Of a DNA stretch of 7,803 nt, positions 1-5,617 are shown in pieces. Position numbers and translations under genes: made by a program. The notes beneath the pieces are model-generated. The model searched no databases. It was not told the DNA's origin and worked only from the letters and a program-made list of their open reading frames with translations. Each line of letters begins with the position of its first letter. Positions within the stretch are counted from its first letter, which is position 1. Origin of the DNA: Bacteroidales bacterium (GTDB taxonomy: Bacteria > Bacteroidota > Bacteroidia > Bacteroidales > UBA10428); assembly GCA_016938095.1 (NCBI GenBank), contig JAFGVG010000317.1, positions 1 through 7,803 of the forward strand, written 5' to 3'.

Positions 1-2145
1 AATCATCGAAAACAAATGATAACGGGTGTTTCCGCCGTAAATGCTATGGTTTTTATTGGGGTAAAAAAACTGTTGGAACTGCTTGTTTTCCTGAATGAAC
101 TGCTCTGACATTTCAACCGAGTTTTGCAGATGCACATTGTCATCCGCTGTGCCATGCACCAACAGTAATTTGCCTTTTAACTCACCGGCATGGTTGATGG
201 GTGAATTATCGTCGTATCCGTTGGGGTTATCCTGTGGTTTACGCATGTACCTTTCGGTGTAAATATTATCGTAAAAACGCCAGTTGGTGACCGGGGCCAC
301 TGAAATTCCCATGGAAAACACATCTGCTCCGCGGGTAAGGCAAAGCAAGGTCATGTATCCGCCATAACTCCAGCCCCATATGCCAATCCGGCTTTCGTCG
401 ATCCAGCTGAGGCTGCCTAAATAACGGGCTGCATTTACCTGGTCTTCGGTTTCGAGTTTTCCTAACTGCATATAGGTACTTTTTCTGAAAGCTTCACCCC
501 TTCCATCGGTACCGCGGTTGTCAACGCAGGCAACAACAATTCCTTGCTGGGCAAGCATTTGCTGCCATGCCATACCTACGTCATAGTTGTTGATAACATC
601 CTGCGATTCGGGACCGCCGTAAACGCTCATGAAAAGCGGATATTTACGGGTGGAATCAAAATCGGGGGGCTTAATGATATAAGCATACAACTCAAGATTA
701 TTGCCAACCGGTATGCGCATGAATTCTTTTGTGGTGAAACCATGTTCCCTGATCCGCTTCGAAAGTTCCGTGTTATCTTCGAGGGTTCTGATAAGTTTAC
801 CGTTTTTATTGTGCAAGGTATAGCACGGCGGATTATTTGCATCAGACCATTCATTGATATACCAGGCAAAGTTTTTGCTGAATTCGGCACGGTTTGTCCC
901 TGTCCGGGTCGAAAGTATTTTTTTGTCCGTACCGTCGAACCGAACGGTATAAACATCCTTGTTGTACACGGCAGATTCGTTGGAGGTGTAATAGAGCATG
1001 CGGTTTACATTGTCGATTGCCAGCACTTCTGCCACTTCCCAGTTTCCCTGGGTGATTGGTCCCAGCAGCTTTCCCTGCATGCTATACAGGTAGTAATGAT
1101 AATATCCCGAACGCGGACTCAGGATGAGAAAGTGTTTTCCGTCATCCGTAAAAAACAGGTAGTTGTCGTCGATACGGCTCAGGTATTGTTTGTTTTCTTC
1201 GGAACACAACACGGTACTTTTACCCGTAGTTGTTTCGGCAATAAGCACGTCCACCTTGTTTTGCAGTCGGTTTAGCCTGATAATCCCCAGCTTTCCCGGC
1301 AGCATGGACCATTTGATCCGTGGGATATACTGGTCTGTTTCGGATCCGGTGTCCATCTGACGCGTATCCCCCGATTCGATGTCGTATACCAGGATGCTTA
1401 CCAGCGAATTGTCTTCGCCGGCCTTGGGGTATTTAAACCTGGAAACGTTTGGATACAGCTCGTTATAGAGCATCATGTCAAATTCCTTCACCTGCGATTC
1501 GTCGAACCTGTAAAAAGCAATGCTGCGGCTGTCGGGCGACCAGGAGTATGCCTGTGAGAATCCAAACTCCTCTTCGTAAACCCAGTCGGGTGCCCCGTTA
1601 ATAATATGGTTAAAACGGCCGTCATTTGTTATTTGGGTAATGGACAGGTCGTTGAGATTTTTGAAGAACAGGTTGTTATCTTTTACAAAGGCAATTTTAT
1701 TACCGTCGGGTGAAAATGTAGCCAGTTGTTGCCTGCCCGAATCGCAAAGCGATTGGGCTTTACCTGTTTGCAGGTCGTATATCCAATAGCGGGCCTGAAA
1801 CGAATGGCGATAAATATGTGAAACTTCTGTTGTCAGCAACAGTCTGGTTTCGTCGTCGCTTAAAGCATAGTCGGATATACGACCTGAAACAGCTGCGCCT
1901 GATTGTTTCGCATCAAAAAGCACCTGCTTGTCAATACCTGTTTTGTAGTCGTACTTCACAATGCACCGACCCGATTCGAGCACAGTGTAATGCTCACCGT
2001 CGGCCATTGACCGGATGCCTTCGATGGAGGAGGGATAGAACAGGTGTTGCCGGTAAATTTTTTCGAGGGTAAGCGGTGAATGCTGTCCTGATAGCATTAC
2101 TGCCTGTAATAGCAGTGCATAGCAAAAGGCGATACGATAGACCAT
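1..2145 (-). CDS. dpp4: Dipeptidyl peptidase IV, S9B serine peptidase (partial, C-terminal end off the left edge)
   Basis: Prolyl dipeptidyl peptidase that removes X-Pro or X-Ala dipeptides from peptide N-termini, probably in the periplasm. The frame is open for 715 codons with no stop. Residues 1 to about 20 form a signal peptide (basic start, then hydrophobic AFCYALLLQAVML) with no lipobox cysteine. A beta-propeller follows, with repeats such as FSPDGNKIAFV (144-154) and WSPDSRSIAF (202-211). The DPP IV signature DWVYEEEF is at 187-194; its Glu192-Glu193 pair should bind the substrate amino terminus. The alpha/beta hydrolase domain carries VYGGP (Tyr509, oxyanion hole), GWSYGGY (nucleophile Ser593), HGTADDNVH (Asp668) and NHS (His700). 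The Ser-Asp-His spacing of 75 and 32 is close to 78 and 32 in human DPP4 (from memory). All catalytic residues are present, so only a short tail is missing. The ATG at 2143-2145 is chosen because it directly precedes the signal peptide; no Shine-Dalgarno is seen. It is divergent from thrS. The S9B call is firm; substrate range is inferred. Confidence 0.95.
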   Translation of the reverse strand, partial: MVYRIAFCYALLLQAVMLSGQHSPLTLEKIYRQHLFYPSSIEGIRSMADGEHYTVLESGRCIVKYDYKTGIDKQVLFDAKQSGAAVSGRISDYALSDDETRLLLTTEVSHIYRHSFQARYWIYDLQTGKAQSLCDSGRQQLATFSPDGNKIAFVKDNNLFFKNLNDLSITQITNDGRFNHIINGAPDWVYEEEFGFSQAYSWSPDSRSIAFYRFDESQVKEFDMMLYNELYPNVSRFKYPKAGEDNSLVSILVYDIESGDTRQMDTGSETDQYIPRIKWSMLPGKLGIIRLNRLQNKVDVLIAETTTGKSTVLCSEENKQYLSRIDDNYLFFTDDGKHFLILSPRSGYYHYYLYSMQGKLLGPITQGNWEVAEVLAIDNVNRMLYYTSNESAVYNKDVYTVRFDGTDKKILSTRTGTNRAEFSKNFAWYINEWSDANNPPCYTLHNKNGKLIRTLEDNTELSKRIREHGFTTKEFMRIPVGNNLELYAYIIKPPDFDSTRKYPLFMSVYGGPESQDVINNYDVGMAWQQMLAQQGIVVACVDNRGTDGRGEAFRKSTYMQLGKLETEDQVNAARYLGSLSWIDESRIGIWGWSYGGYMTLLCLTRGADVFSMGISVAPVTNWRFYDNIYTERYMRKPQDNPNGYDDNSPINHAGELKGKLLLVHGTADDNVHLQNSVEMSEQFIQENKQFQQFFYPNKNHSIYGGNTRYHLFSMI

Positions 2146-2185
2146 AGGTATTAAAATTTTGAAAAGGTTAGCAACTGGTTTACAC

Positions 2186-2193
2186 CAAAGCAA
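2186..2193 (-). promoter_or_regulatory. Possible -7 promoter element for the DPP IV gene
   Basis: Read on the minus strand this is TTGCTTTG, matching the Bacteroidetes -7 consensus TAnnTTTG at five of its six fixed positions. It lies about 40 nt upstream of the DPP IV ATG, inside the divergent spacer. No convincing -33 TTTG is seen at the right distance, so this is a weak call. Confidence 0.2.
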
Positions 2194-2222
2194 CGACTAC
2201 CGAAAAATAGCCGTTTTTTTCT

Positions 2223-2230
2223 TATCTTTG
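2223..2230 (+). promoter_or_regulatory. Bacteroidetes-type -7 promoter element for thrS
   Basis: TATCTTTG is a perfect match to the TAnnTTTG -7 element used by the primary sigma factor of Bacteroidetes. It sits 36 nt upstream of the thrS ATG, so transcription would start near 2236-2238 with a leader of about 30 nt. That is too short for a T-box or a long attenuator. A clear -33 TTTG is not visible at the expected distance; the stretch just upstream is T-rich (2214-2220). It probably drives thrS and at least part of the downstream infC-rpmI-rplT genes. Confidence 0.6.
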
Positions 2231-2266
2231 CACCTTATTTTTTATATTCTTTCAAAAAAACGATCG

Positions 2267-4225
2267 ATGATCAGGATAACTTTTCCGGATAGCTCTGTAC
2301 GTGAATTCGAACCGGGCATTAGCGGGCTTGACATTGCCAAAAGTATCAGCAACAGTTTGGCCCGTGAGGTAATAGCAGTGAGTGTAAACGGTGAATTGTG
2401 GGACGCCACCCGGCCCATAACAACCGATGCAAGTGTGGTTTTACATAAATTTGACACCCCCGAGGGCAAGCATGCATTCTGGCATTCCTCGGCCCATCTT
2501 ATGGCTGAGGCATTGGAAGCGCTCTATCCCGGGATAAAGTTTGGCATTGGCCCGGCCATTGAAAACGGCTTTTATTATGATGTTGATCCCGGTGACGGTG
2601 TGGTACTTACCGAGGCAGATTTGTCGAAAATTGAGGCAAAGATGGCTGAACTGGGCAAGTTGAACAGCGTTTACAAACGCGAGGATATCAGCAAGGAAGC
2701 TGCGCTGGCGCTTTTCAAACAGAAGAATGATGAATATAAGGTAGAGCTGATTCAGGATTTGCAGGACGGTACCATTACCCTGTACAGGCATGGAAATTTT
2801 ACCGATTTATGCCGTGGGCCGCATTTGCCCGATACCAGCTATATAAAAGCCATAAAGCTTACCAGTATTGCCGGTGCATATTGGCGTGGTGATGAAAAGC
2901 GCAAGCAGCTCACCCGCATTTATGGCATTACCTTTCCGAAGAAGCAGATGCTCGATGAGTACCTCGAGATGCTCGAACAGGCCAAGGCCAGGGATCATCG
3001 TAAGCTGGGCAGAGAACTCGAATTGTTTACCTTTTCACAAAAGGTAGGGTTGGGTTTGCCGTTGTGGTTGCCAAAGGGTGCACAACTTAGGGAAAGGCTT
3101 GAGAATTTCCTGAAAGGAATTCAGGTGAAATATGGCTATCAGCCGGTTATAACACCGCACATTGGTCAGAAAGAACTCTATGTGACCTCCGGCCATTACG
3201 AAAAGTACGGTAAGGATTCGTTTCAGCCCATTCACACGCCGGAAGAGGGAGAGGAGTTTTTGCTGAAGCCCATGAATTGCCCGCATCATTGCGAAATATA
3301 CAAAAGCAAACCCCGTTCGTACAAAGATATGCCTGTAAGGTTTGCCGAATTTGGCACCGTGTATCGCTATGAACAAAGCGGTGAGCTGCACGGGCTTACA
3401 AGAGTACGCGGGTTCACCCAGGATGACGCCCATATTTTCTGCCGGCCCGATCAGCTGAAGGAAGAGTTTATCAAGGTAATTGACATCATTCACATAGTTT
3501 TCAGAGCTTTTGGATTCAATGATTATACCGCCCAGATTTCACTGCGCGATCCCGGGAATACCCAAAAGTATATTGGATCCGACGAAAACTGGGAACGTGC
3601 CGAACAGGCTATCATTGAGGCTACACAGGAAAAAGGAATGCAGACTGTTACCGTTAAGGGTGAGGCTGCCTTTTATGGTCCCAAACTCGATTTTATGGTA
3701 AAAGATGCCCTGGGAAGGAAATGGCAGTTGGGCACCATTCAGGTCGATTACAACCTGCCCGAGCGTTTTGAACTCGAGTATACCGGTAGTGACGACCAGA
3801 AGCACCGTCCGGTGATGATTCACCGTGCGCCTTTCGGGTCGATGGAGCGATTTATGGCTGTGCTGATAGAGCATACAGCCGGTAAGTTTCCGTTATGGCT
3901 TACCCCCGATCAGGTGGTTGTTTTGCCCATCAGTGAAAAATTCCATGATTATGGTGAAAAAGTTTTAAATTTCCTAAATAATTGCGATATTCGCACCCTG
4001 ATTGACACCCGGAACGAAAAGATCGGTAAGAAGATAAGGGACAATGAGTTAAAGAAGATTCCCTACCTGCTTATCGTGGGGGAAAAAGAAGAAGCTGAGG
4101 GAACTGTGGCAGTCCGCCGTCAGGGAGAGGGTGATAAAGGATCGATGAAACTTGGCGACTTCAGGGATTTTATATTGGAGGAAGTGAAGAAACAGGTGAG
4201 TAATAATGTAAAATTAGACGATTAG
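2267..4225 (+). CDS. thrS: Threonine--tRNA ligase (threonyl-tRNA synthetase)
   Basis: Charges tRNA-Thr with threonine in the cytoplasm using ATP, and hydrolyses mis-made Ser-tRNA-Thr. The product is 652 aa, normal for the family. Domains in order: TGS domain (about 1-62); N-terminal editing domain with the HSSAH (73-77) and CRGPH (182-186) metal-type motifs intact; class II catalytic core (about 245-540); anticodon-binding domain (about 545-645). Zinc ligands that read the threonine hydroxyl are Cys338 (in MNCPH), His389 (in DDAH) and His519 (in IHRA). Motif 2 is RVRGFTQDDAHIF (379-391) and motif 3 is HRAPFGSMERF (519-529). The ATG at 2267 starts the TGS domain directly (MIRITFPD) and lies downstream of the promoter element; an in-frame TTG at 2159 would lie upstream of that promoter and add 36 residues with no family match. 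First gene of thrS-infC-rpmI-rplT; no Shine-Dalgarno. The stop lies inside an 8-bp tandem repeat. Confidence 0.98.
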   Translation: MIRITFPDSSVREFEPGISGLDIAKSISNSLAREVIAVSVNGELWDATRPITTDASVVLHKFDTPEGKHAFWHSSAHLMAEALEALYPGIKFGIGPAIENGFYYDVDPGDGVVLTEADLSKIEAKMAELGKLNSVYKREDISKEAALALFKQKNDEYKVELIQDLQDGTITLYRHGNFTDLCRGPHLPDTSYIKAIKLTSIAGAYWRGDEKRKQLTRIYGITFPKKQMLDEYLEMLEQAKARDHRKLGRELELFTFSQKVGLGLPLWLPKGAQLRERLENFLKGIQVKYGYQPVITPHIGQKELYVTSGHYEKYGKDSFQPIHTPEEGEEFLLKPMNCPHHCEIYKSKPRSYKDMPVRFAEFGTVYRYEQSGELHGLTRVRGFTQDDAHIFCRPDQLKEEFIKVIDIIHIVFRAFGFNDYTAQISLRDPGNTQKYIGSDENWERAEQAIIEATQEKGMQTVTVKGEAAFYGPKLDFMVKDALGRKWQLGTIQVDYNLPERFELEYTGSDDQKHRPVMIHRAPFGSMERFMAVLIEHTAGKFPLWLTPDQVVVLPISEKFHDYGEKVLNFLNNCDIRTLIDTRNEKIGKKIRDNELKKIPYLLIVGEKEEAEGTVAVRRQGEGDKGSMKLGDFRDFILEEVKKQVSNNVKLDD

Positions 4226-4228
4226 ACG
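4213..4228 (+). repeat. Two tandem copies of an 8-bp unit over the thrS stop codon
   Basis: ATTAGACG occurs twice head to tail (4213-4220 and 4221-4228), followed by a partial third copy (ATT, after one A/T-rich step). The repeat encodes the last residues Leu-Asp-Asp and the TAG stop of thrS. The unit is not a multiple of three. Losing one copy would shift the frame past the present stop and add 21 residues, ending at TAA 4294-4296; gaining a copy would leave the protein unchanged. This is simple replication-slippage sequence and no function is shown. Confidence 0.8.
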
Positions 4229-4259
4229 ATTTGATAATAAAAGAAATGCCATTTGGCAA

Positions 4260-4288
4260 ATCAATAAATCAACCAATCAATAAATCAA
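4260..4288 (+). repeat. AT-rich direct repeat, G-free leader tract before infC
   Basis: ATCAATAAATCAA occurs at 4260-4272 and again at 4276-4288, a period of 16, followed by ATCAATTAATTAA-like sequence. The whole stretch from 4257 to about 4302 contains no G. In RNA it should be unstructured, leaving the infC Shine-Dalgarno open. It fills most of the 89-bp thrS-infC spacer. Likely slippage-derived; a role as a translation-enhancing A/U-rich leader is inference. Confidence 0.7.
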
Positions 4289-4299
4289 TCAATTAATTA

Positions 4300-4307
4300 A
4301 AGGAGGA
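4300..4307 (+). promoter_or_regulatory. Strong Shine-Dalgarno sequence that fixes the infC start
   Basis: AAGGAGGA is a near-perfect complement of the 16S rRNA 3' end. It is the only strong Shine-Dalgarno placed before a gene in this window; the other six starts lack one, as is usual in Bacteroidetes. Its core AGGAGG (4301-4306) ends 8 nt before the codon ATA at 4315, the ideal spacing, while no ATG lies nearby. It therefore points to ATA as the infC start. Confidence 0.8.
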
Positions 4308-4314
4308 ACGAAGT

Positions 4315-4875
4315 ATAGCAACGCCAATTTTCAGAAGGGACACCAGGAAAGATGATGTACCTCAGTTTGCCGTTAATTACCAGATTAAGGCGCCTGTTGT
4401 TAGGGTTGTAGGTGAGAACCTCGAAAACCCCGGCATCTTTCCTATTAAAGAAGCCGTCAGGATGGCTGAAGAGCTGGAACTCGACCTGGTTGAGATTTCC
4501 CCCAATGCAAATCCGCCGGTATGCAAAATCATCGATTATCAGAAGTTTCTTTATCAGCAAAAACGCAAGCAGAAAGAGCTGAAGGCTAAAACAGCCAAAA
4601 TTGTGGTAAAGGAAATCCGGTTTGGACCTTATACCGATGATCATGATTACAACTTTAAACTGAAACATGCCCAGAAATTTTTGCAGGAAGGCGCAAAAGT
4701 GAAGGCATATGTTTTTTTTAAAGGACGTTCCATTGTATACAACGAAGATGGTGAAGCATTGCTCCAGCGTTTTGCAGGTGACCTGAATGAGCTGGGTAAG
4801 GTTGAACAGGCTCCGAAACTCGAAGGCAAACGAATGATCATGCTGATCAATCCACTGCCCAAAAAGATAAAGTAG
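4315..4875 (+). CDS. infC: Translation initiation factor IF-3, apparent AUA start codon
   Basis: IF-3 binds the 30S subunit, keeps 50S off, and proofreads the start codon and initiator tRNA. From ATA 4315 the product is 186 aa, the usual length. The N-terminal domain (about 15-85) includes NYQIKAPVVRVVGEN (21-35) and LDLVEISPNANPPVCKIIDY, followed by a Lys-rich linker helix (KRKQKELKAK) and the C-terminal domain (about 97-186) with VKEIRFGPYTDDHDYNFKLK and the ending RMIMLINPLPKK. There is no in-frame ATG between the upstream stop (TAA 4294-4296) and 4462. Starting at that ATG would remove 49 residues, half the N-terminal domain. Homology clearly extends upstream of it (ATPIFRRDTRK... is a typical basic IF-3 N-terminus). 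ATA is preferred over ACG 4321 or ATT 4327 because of Shine-Dalgarno spacing. Non-AUG starts in infC (AUU in E. coli) underlie autoregulation, since IF-3 rejects them. The gene identity is certain; the exact start is likely. Confidence 0.95.
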   Translation: MATPIFRRDTRKDDVPQFAVNYQIKAPVVRVVGENLENPGIFPIKEAVRMAEELELDLVEISPNANPPVCKIIDYQKFLYQQKRKQKELKAKTAKIVVKEIRFGPYTDDHDYNFKLKHAQKFLQEGAKVKAYVFFKGRSIVYNEDGEALLQRFAGDLNELGKVEQAPKLEGKRMIMLINPLPKKIK

Positions 4876-4900
4876 TAACCAAATATAATTTAGTTGTAGA

Positions 4901-5098
4901 ATGCCAAAAATGAAAACTAATTCCGGTGCCAAAAAAAGATACGATCTTACCGGAACAGGGAAAATCAAGCGCAAGCACGCTTACAAAAGTCACATTCTTA
5001 CCAAGAAGACGACCAAGCGGAAAAGGAATCTCGGCTATTCAACCGTGATTGCTTCTTCCGATGAGAAGAATGCACGTTTGTTACTTGCCGGTAATTAA
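4901..5098 (+). CDS. rpmI: Large-subunit ribosomal protein bL35
   Basis: A small basic protein of the 50S subunit, 65 aa, the normal size. It begins with the family signature MPKMKTNSGAKKR (1-13), continues with the conserved TGTGKIKRKHAYKSH core (17-31), and then a Lys/Arg-rich stretch TKKTTKRKRNL that contacts 23S rRNA. The C-terminus (LLLAGN) is less conserved. It starts 25 nt after infC in a spacer with no terminator or Shine-Dalgarno, so it is co-transcribed. A second in-frame ATG at residue 4 is not favoured because MPKMKT is the conserved start. Confidence 0.98.
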   Translation: MPKMKTNSGAKKRYDLTGTGKIKRKHAYKSHILTKKTTKRKRNLGYSTVIASSDEKNARLLLAGN

Positions 5099-5134
5099 GC
5101 TTGATTTTGAGATTTTAATTAGTATTAACCGAGT

Positions 5135-5178
5135 GAATTAGCCCGAAAGTTTCCTGATAAAAGGAACGCTAACCATTC
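5135..5178 (+). promoter_or_regulatory. Candidate L20-binding autoregulatory hairpin in the rplT leader
   Basis: The 96-nt rpmI-rplT spacer is unusually long for this operon and can fold: GAA (5135-5137) with TTC (5176-5178), TTAGC (5138-5142) with GCTAA (5168-5172), a one-sided internal loop CCGAAA (5143-5148), and GTTTCC (5149-5154, T5150 bulged) with GGAAC (5163-5167). A CCA bulge (5173-5175) separates the two outer helices. The strings CCGAAAG and GCTAACCA resemble CCGAAG and GCUAAACCA of the helix 40/41 region of 23S rRNA, where L20 binds. It ends 16 nt before the rplT ATG. L20 represses its own mRNA by such mimicry in E. coli and Firmicutes. The fold was drawn by hand and the regulatory role is inference. 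Confidence 0.4.
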
Positions 5179-5194
5179 AAAAATTGAGAAGTGT

Positions 5195-5539
5195 ATGCCA
5201 AGATCAGTAAATGCAGTAGCATCAAGACAAAGGAGGAAAAAGATCCTCAAACAAACCAAAGGGAATTTCCTTTCCCGTGCCAACGTATGGACCGTTGCCG
5301 TTAATACATGGGAAAAAGGCCTGGGTTATGCCTATGCGCATCGCCGTGCCAAGAAAAGAGACTTCAGAACGTTATGGATTGCCCGTATTAATGCAGGTGT
5401 CAGACAACATGGTATGTCGTATTCACAATTTATCGGAAAACTAAACGAAAAGGGCATAGCCCTGAACCGCAAGGCACTTGCCGATATGGCCATGAATGAT
5501 CCTGCAGCTTTTGAAGCCGTTGTGAATGCTGTAAAATAA
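5195..5539 (+). CDS. rplT: Large-subunit ribosomal protein bL20
   Basis: An early-assembly 50S protein that binds 23S rRNA through a long basic N-terminal helix; in several bacteria it also represses its own operon. It is 114 aa, the normal length. It has the canonical start MPRSVNAVASRQRRKKILK (1-19), the middle EKGLGYAYAHRRAKKRDFR and the globular C-terminal domain with LWIARINAGVRQHGMSYSQF and LNRKALADMAMNDP. The segment after KGNF (residues 22-29) departs from the usual G-[YF]-x-G-x-R pattern known for the family, as does YAYAHR in place of YAYRDR. These are judgements from memory. ATG 5195 is the only sensible start; the preceding sequence (GAGAAGTGT) is at most a weak Shine-Dalgarno. 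Last gene of the translation cluster; the TAA stop runs straight into eight T's. Confidence 0.98.
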   Translation: MPRSVNAVASRQRRKKILKQTKGNFLSRANVWTVAVNTWEKGLGYAYAHRRAKKRDFRTLWIARINAGVRQHGMSYSQFIGKLNEKGIALNRKALADMAMNDPAAFEAVVNAVK

Positions 5540-5548
5540 TTTTTTTTG

Positions 5549-5601
5549 TGTATATGTGTAGAGACCCCGCAAGCTGCGGGGTCTCTACGTATTTATATAC
5601 A
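5549..5601. repeat. REP-like palindrome, perfect 14-bp GTAGAGAC/GTCTCTAC stem
   Basis: GTAGAGACCCCGCA (5558-5571) and its exact reverse complement (5575-5588) flank a 3-nt loop AGC. A second pair of arms, TGTATAT (5549-5555) and ATATACA (5595-5601), extends the symmetry with a small internal loop. GTAGAGAC...GTCTCTAC ends are, to my knowledge, a recurrent pattern of dispersed palindromes in Bacteroidetes and cyanobacterial genomes, and GTAG is the conserved foot of REP elements mobilised by RAYT transposases. A rho-independent terminator is the main alternative. However, the T-run (5540-5547) is on the upstream side, and downstream there is only mixed A/T. It could still slow transcription between rplT and dapB. 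Confidence 0.6.
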
Positions 5602-5617
5602 TTTATACAAACACACC

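Noticed and set aside
544..1275. Open frame of 243 codons on the plus strand
   Set aside because: It lies antisense within the DPP IV gene, whose frame is uninterrupted and has every catalytic motif; the plus-strand translation shows no recognisable domain.
2159..2266. Longer thrS reading from TTG 2159
   Set aside because: It would start upstream of the TAnnTTTG promoter element and add 36 residues before a complete TGS domain.
4247..4258. Small hairpin TGCC-ATTT-GGCA between thrS and infC
   Set aside because: Only 4 bp with no U-tract after it; too weak for a terminator and easily due to chance.
4226..4314. T-box, tRNA or riboswitch in the thrS-infC spacer
   Set aside because: The stretch is short, G-poor and repeat-built, with no cloverleaf or conserved aptamer-like core.
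4297..4974. Open frame of 225 codons on the minus strand across infC and rpmI
   Set aside because: It is antisense to two clearly conserved genes, is rich in Phe/Leu/Ile as expected from the reverse of Lys/Glu-rich coding sequence, and has no family match I recognise.
5540..5590. Rho-independent terminator after rplT
   Set aside because: The hairpin is strong, but the T-run precedes it; after the stem comes GTATTTATATAC rather than a U-tract. Neither strand gives the standard stem-then-T order, so I called it a palindromic repeat and left termination as an alternative.
5546..5617. Longer dapB reading from TTG 5546
   Set aside because: The extra 24 codons run through the palindrome, and the Rossmann fold begins right at ATG 5618.
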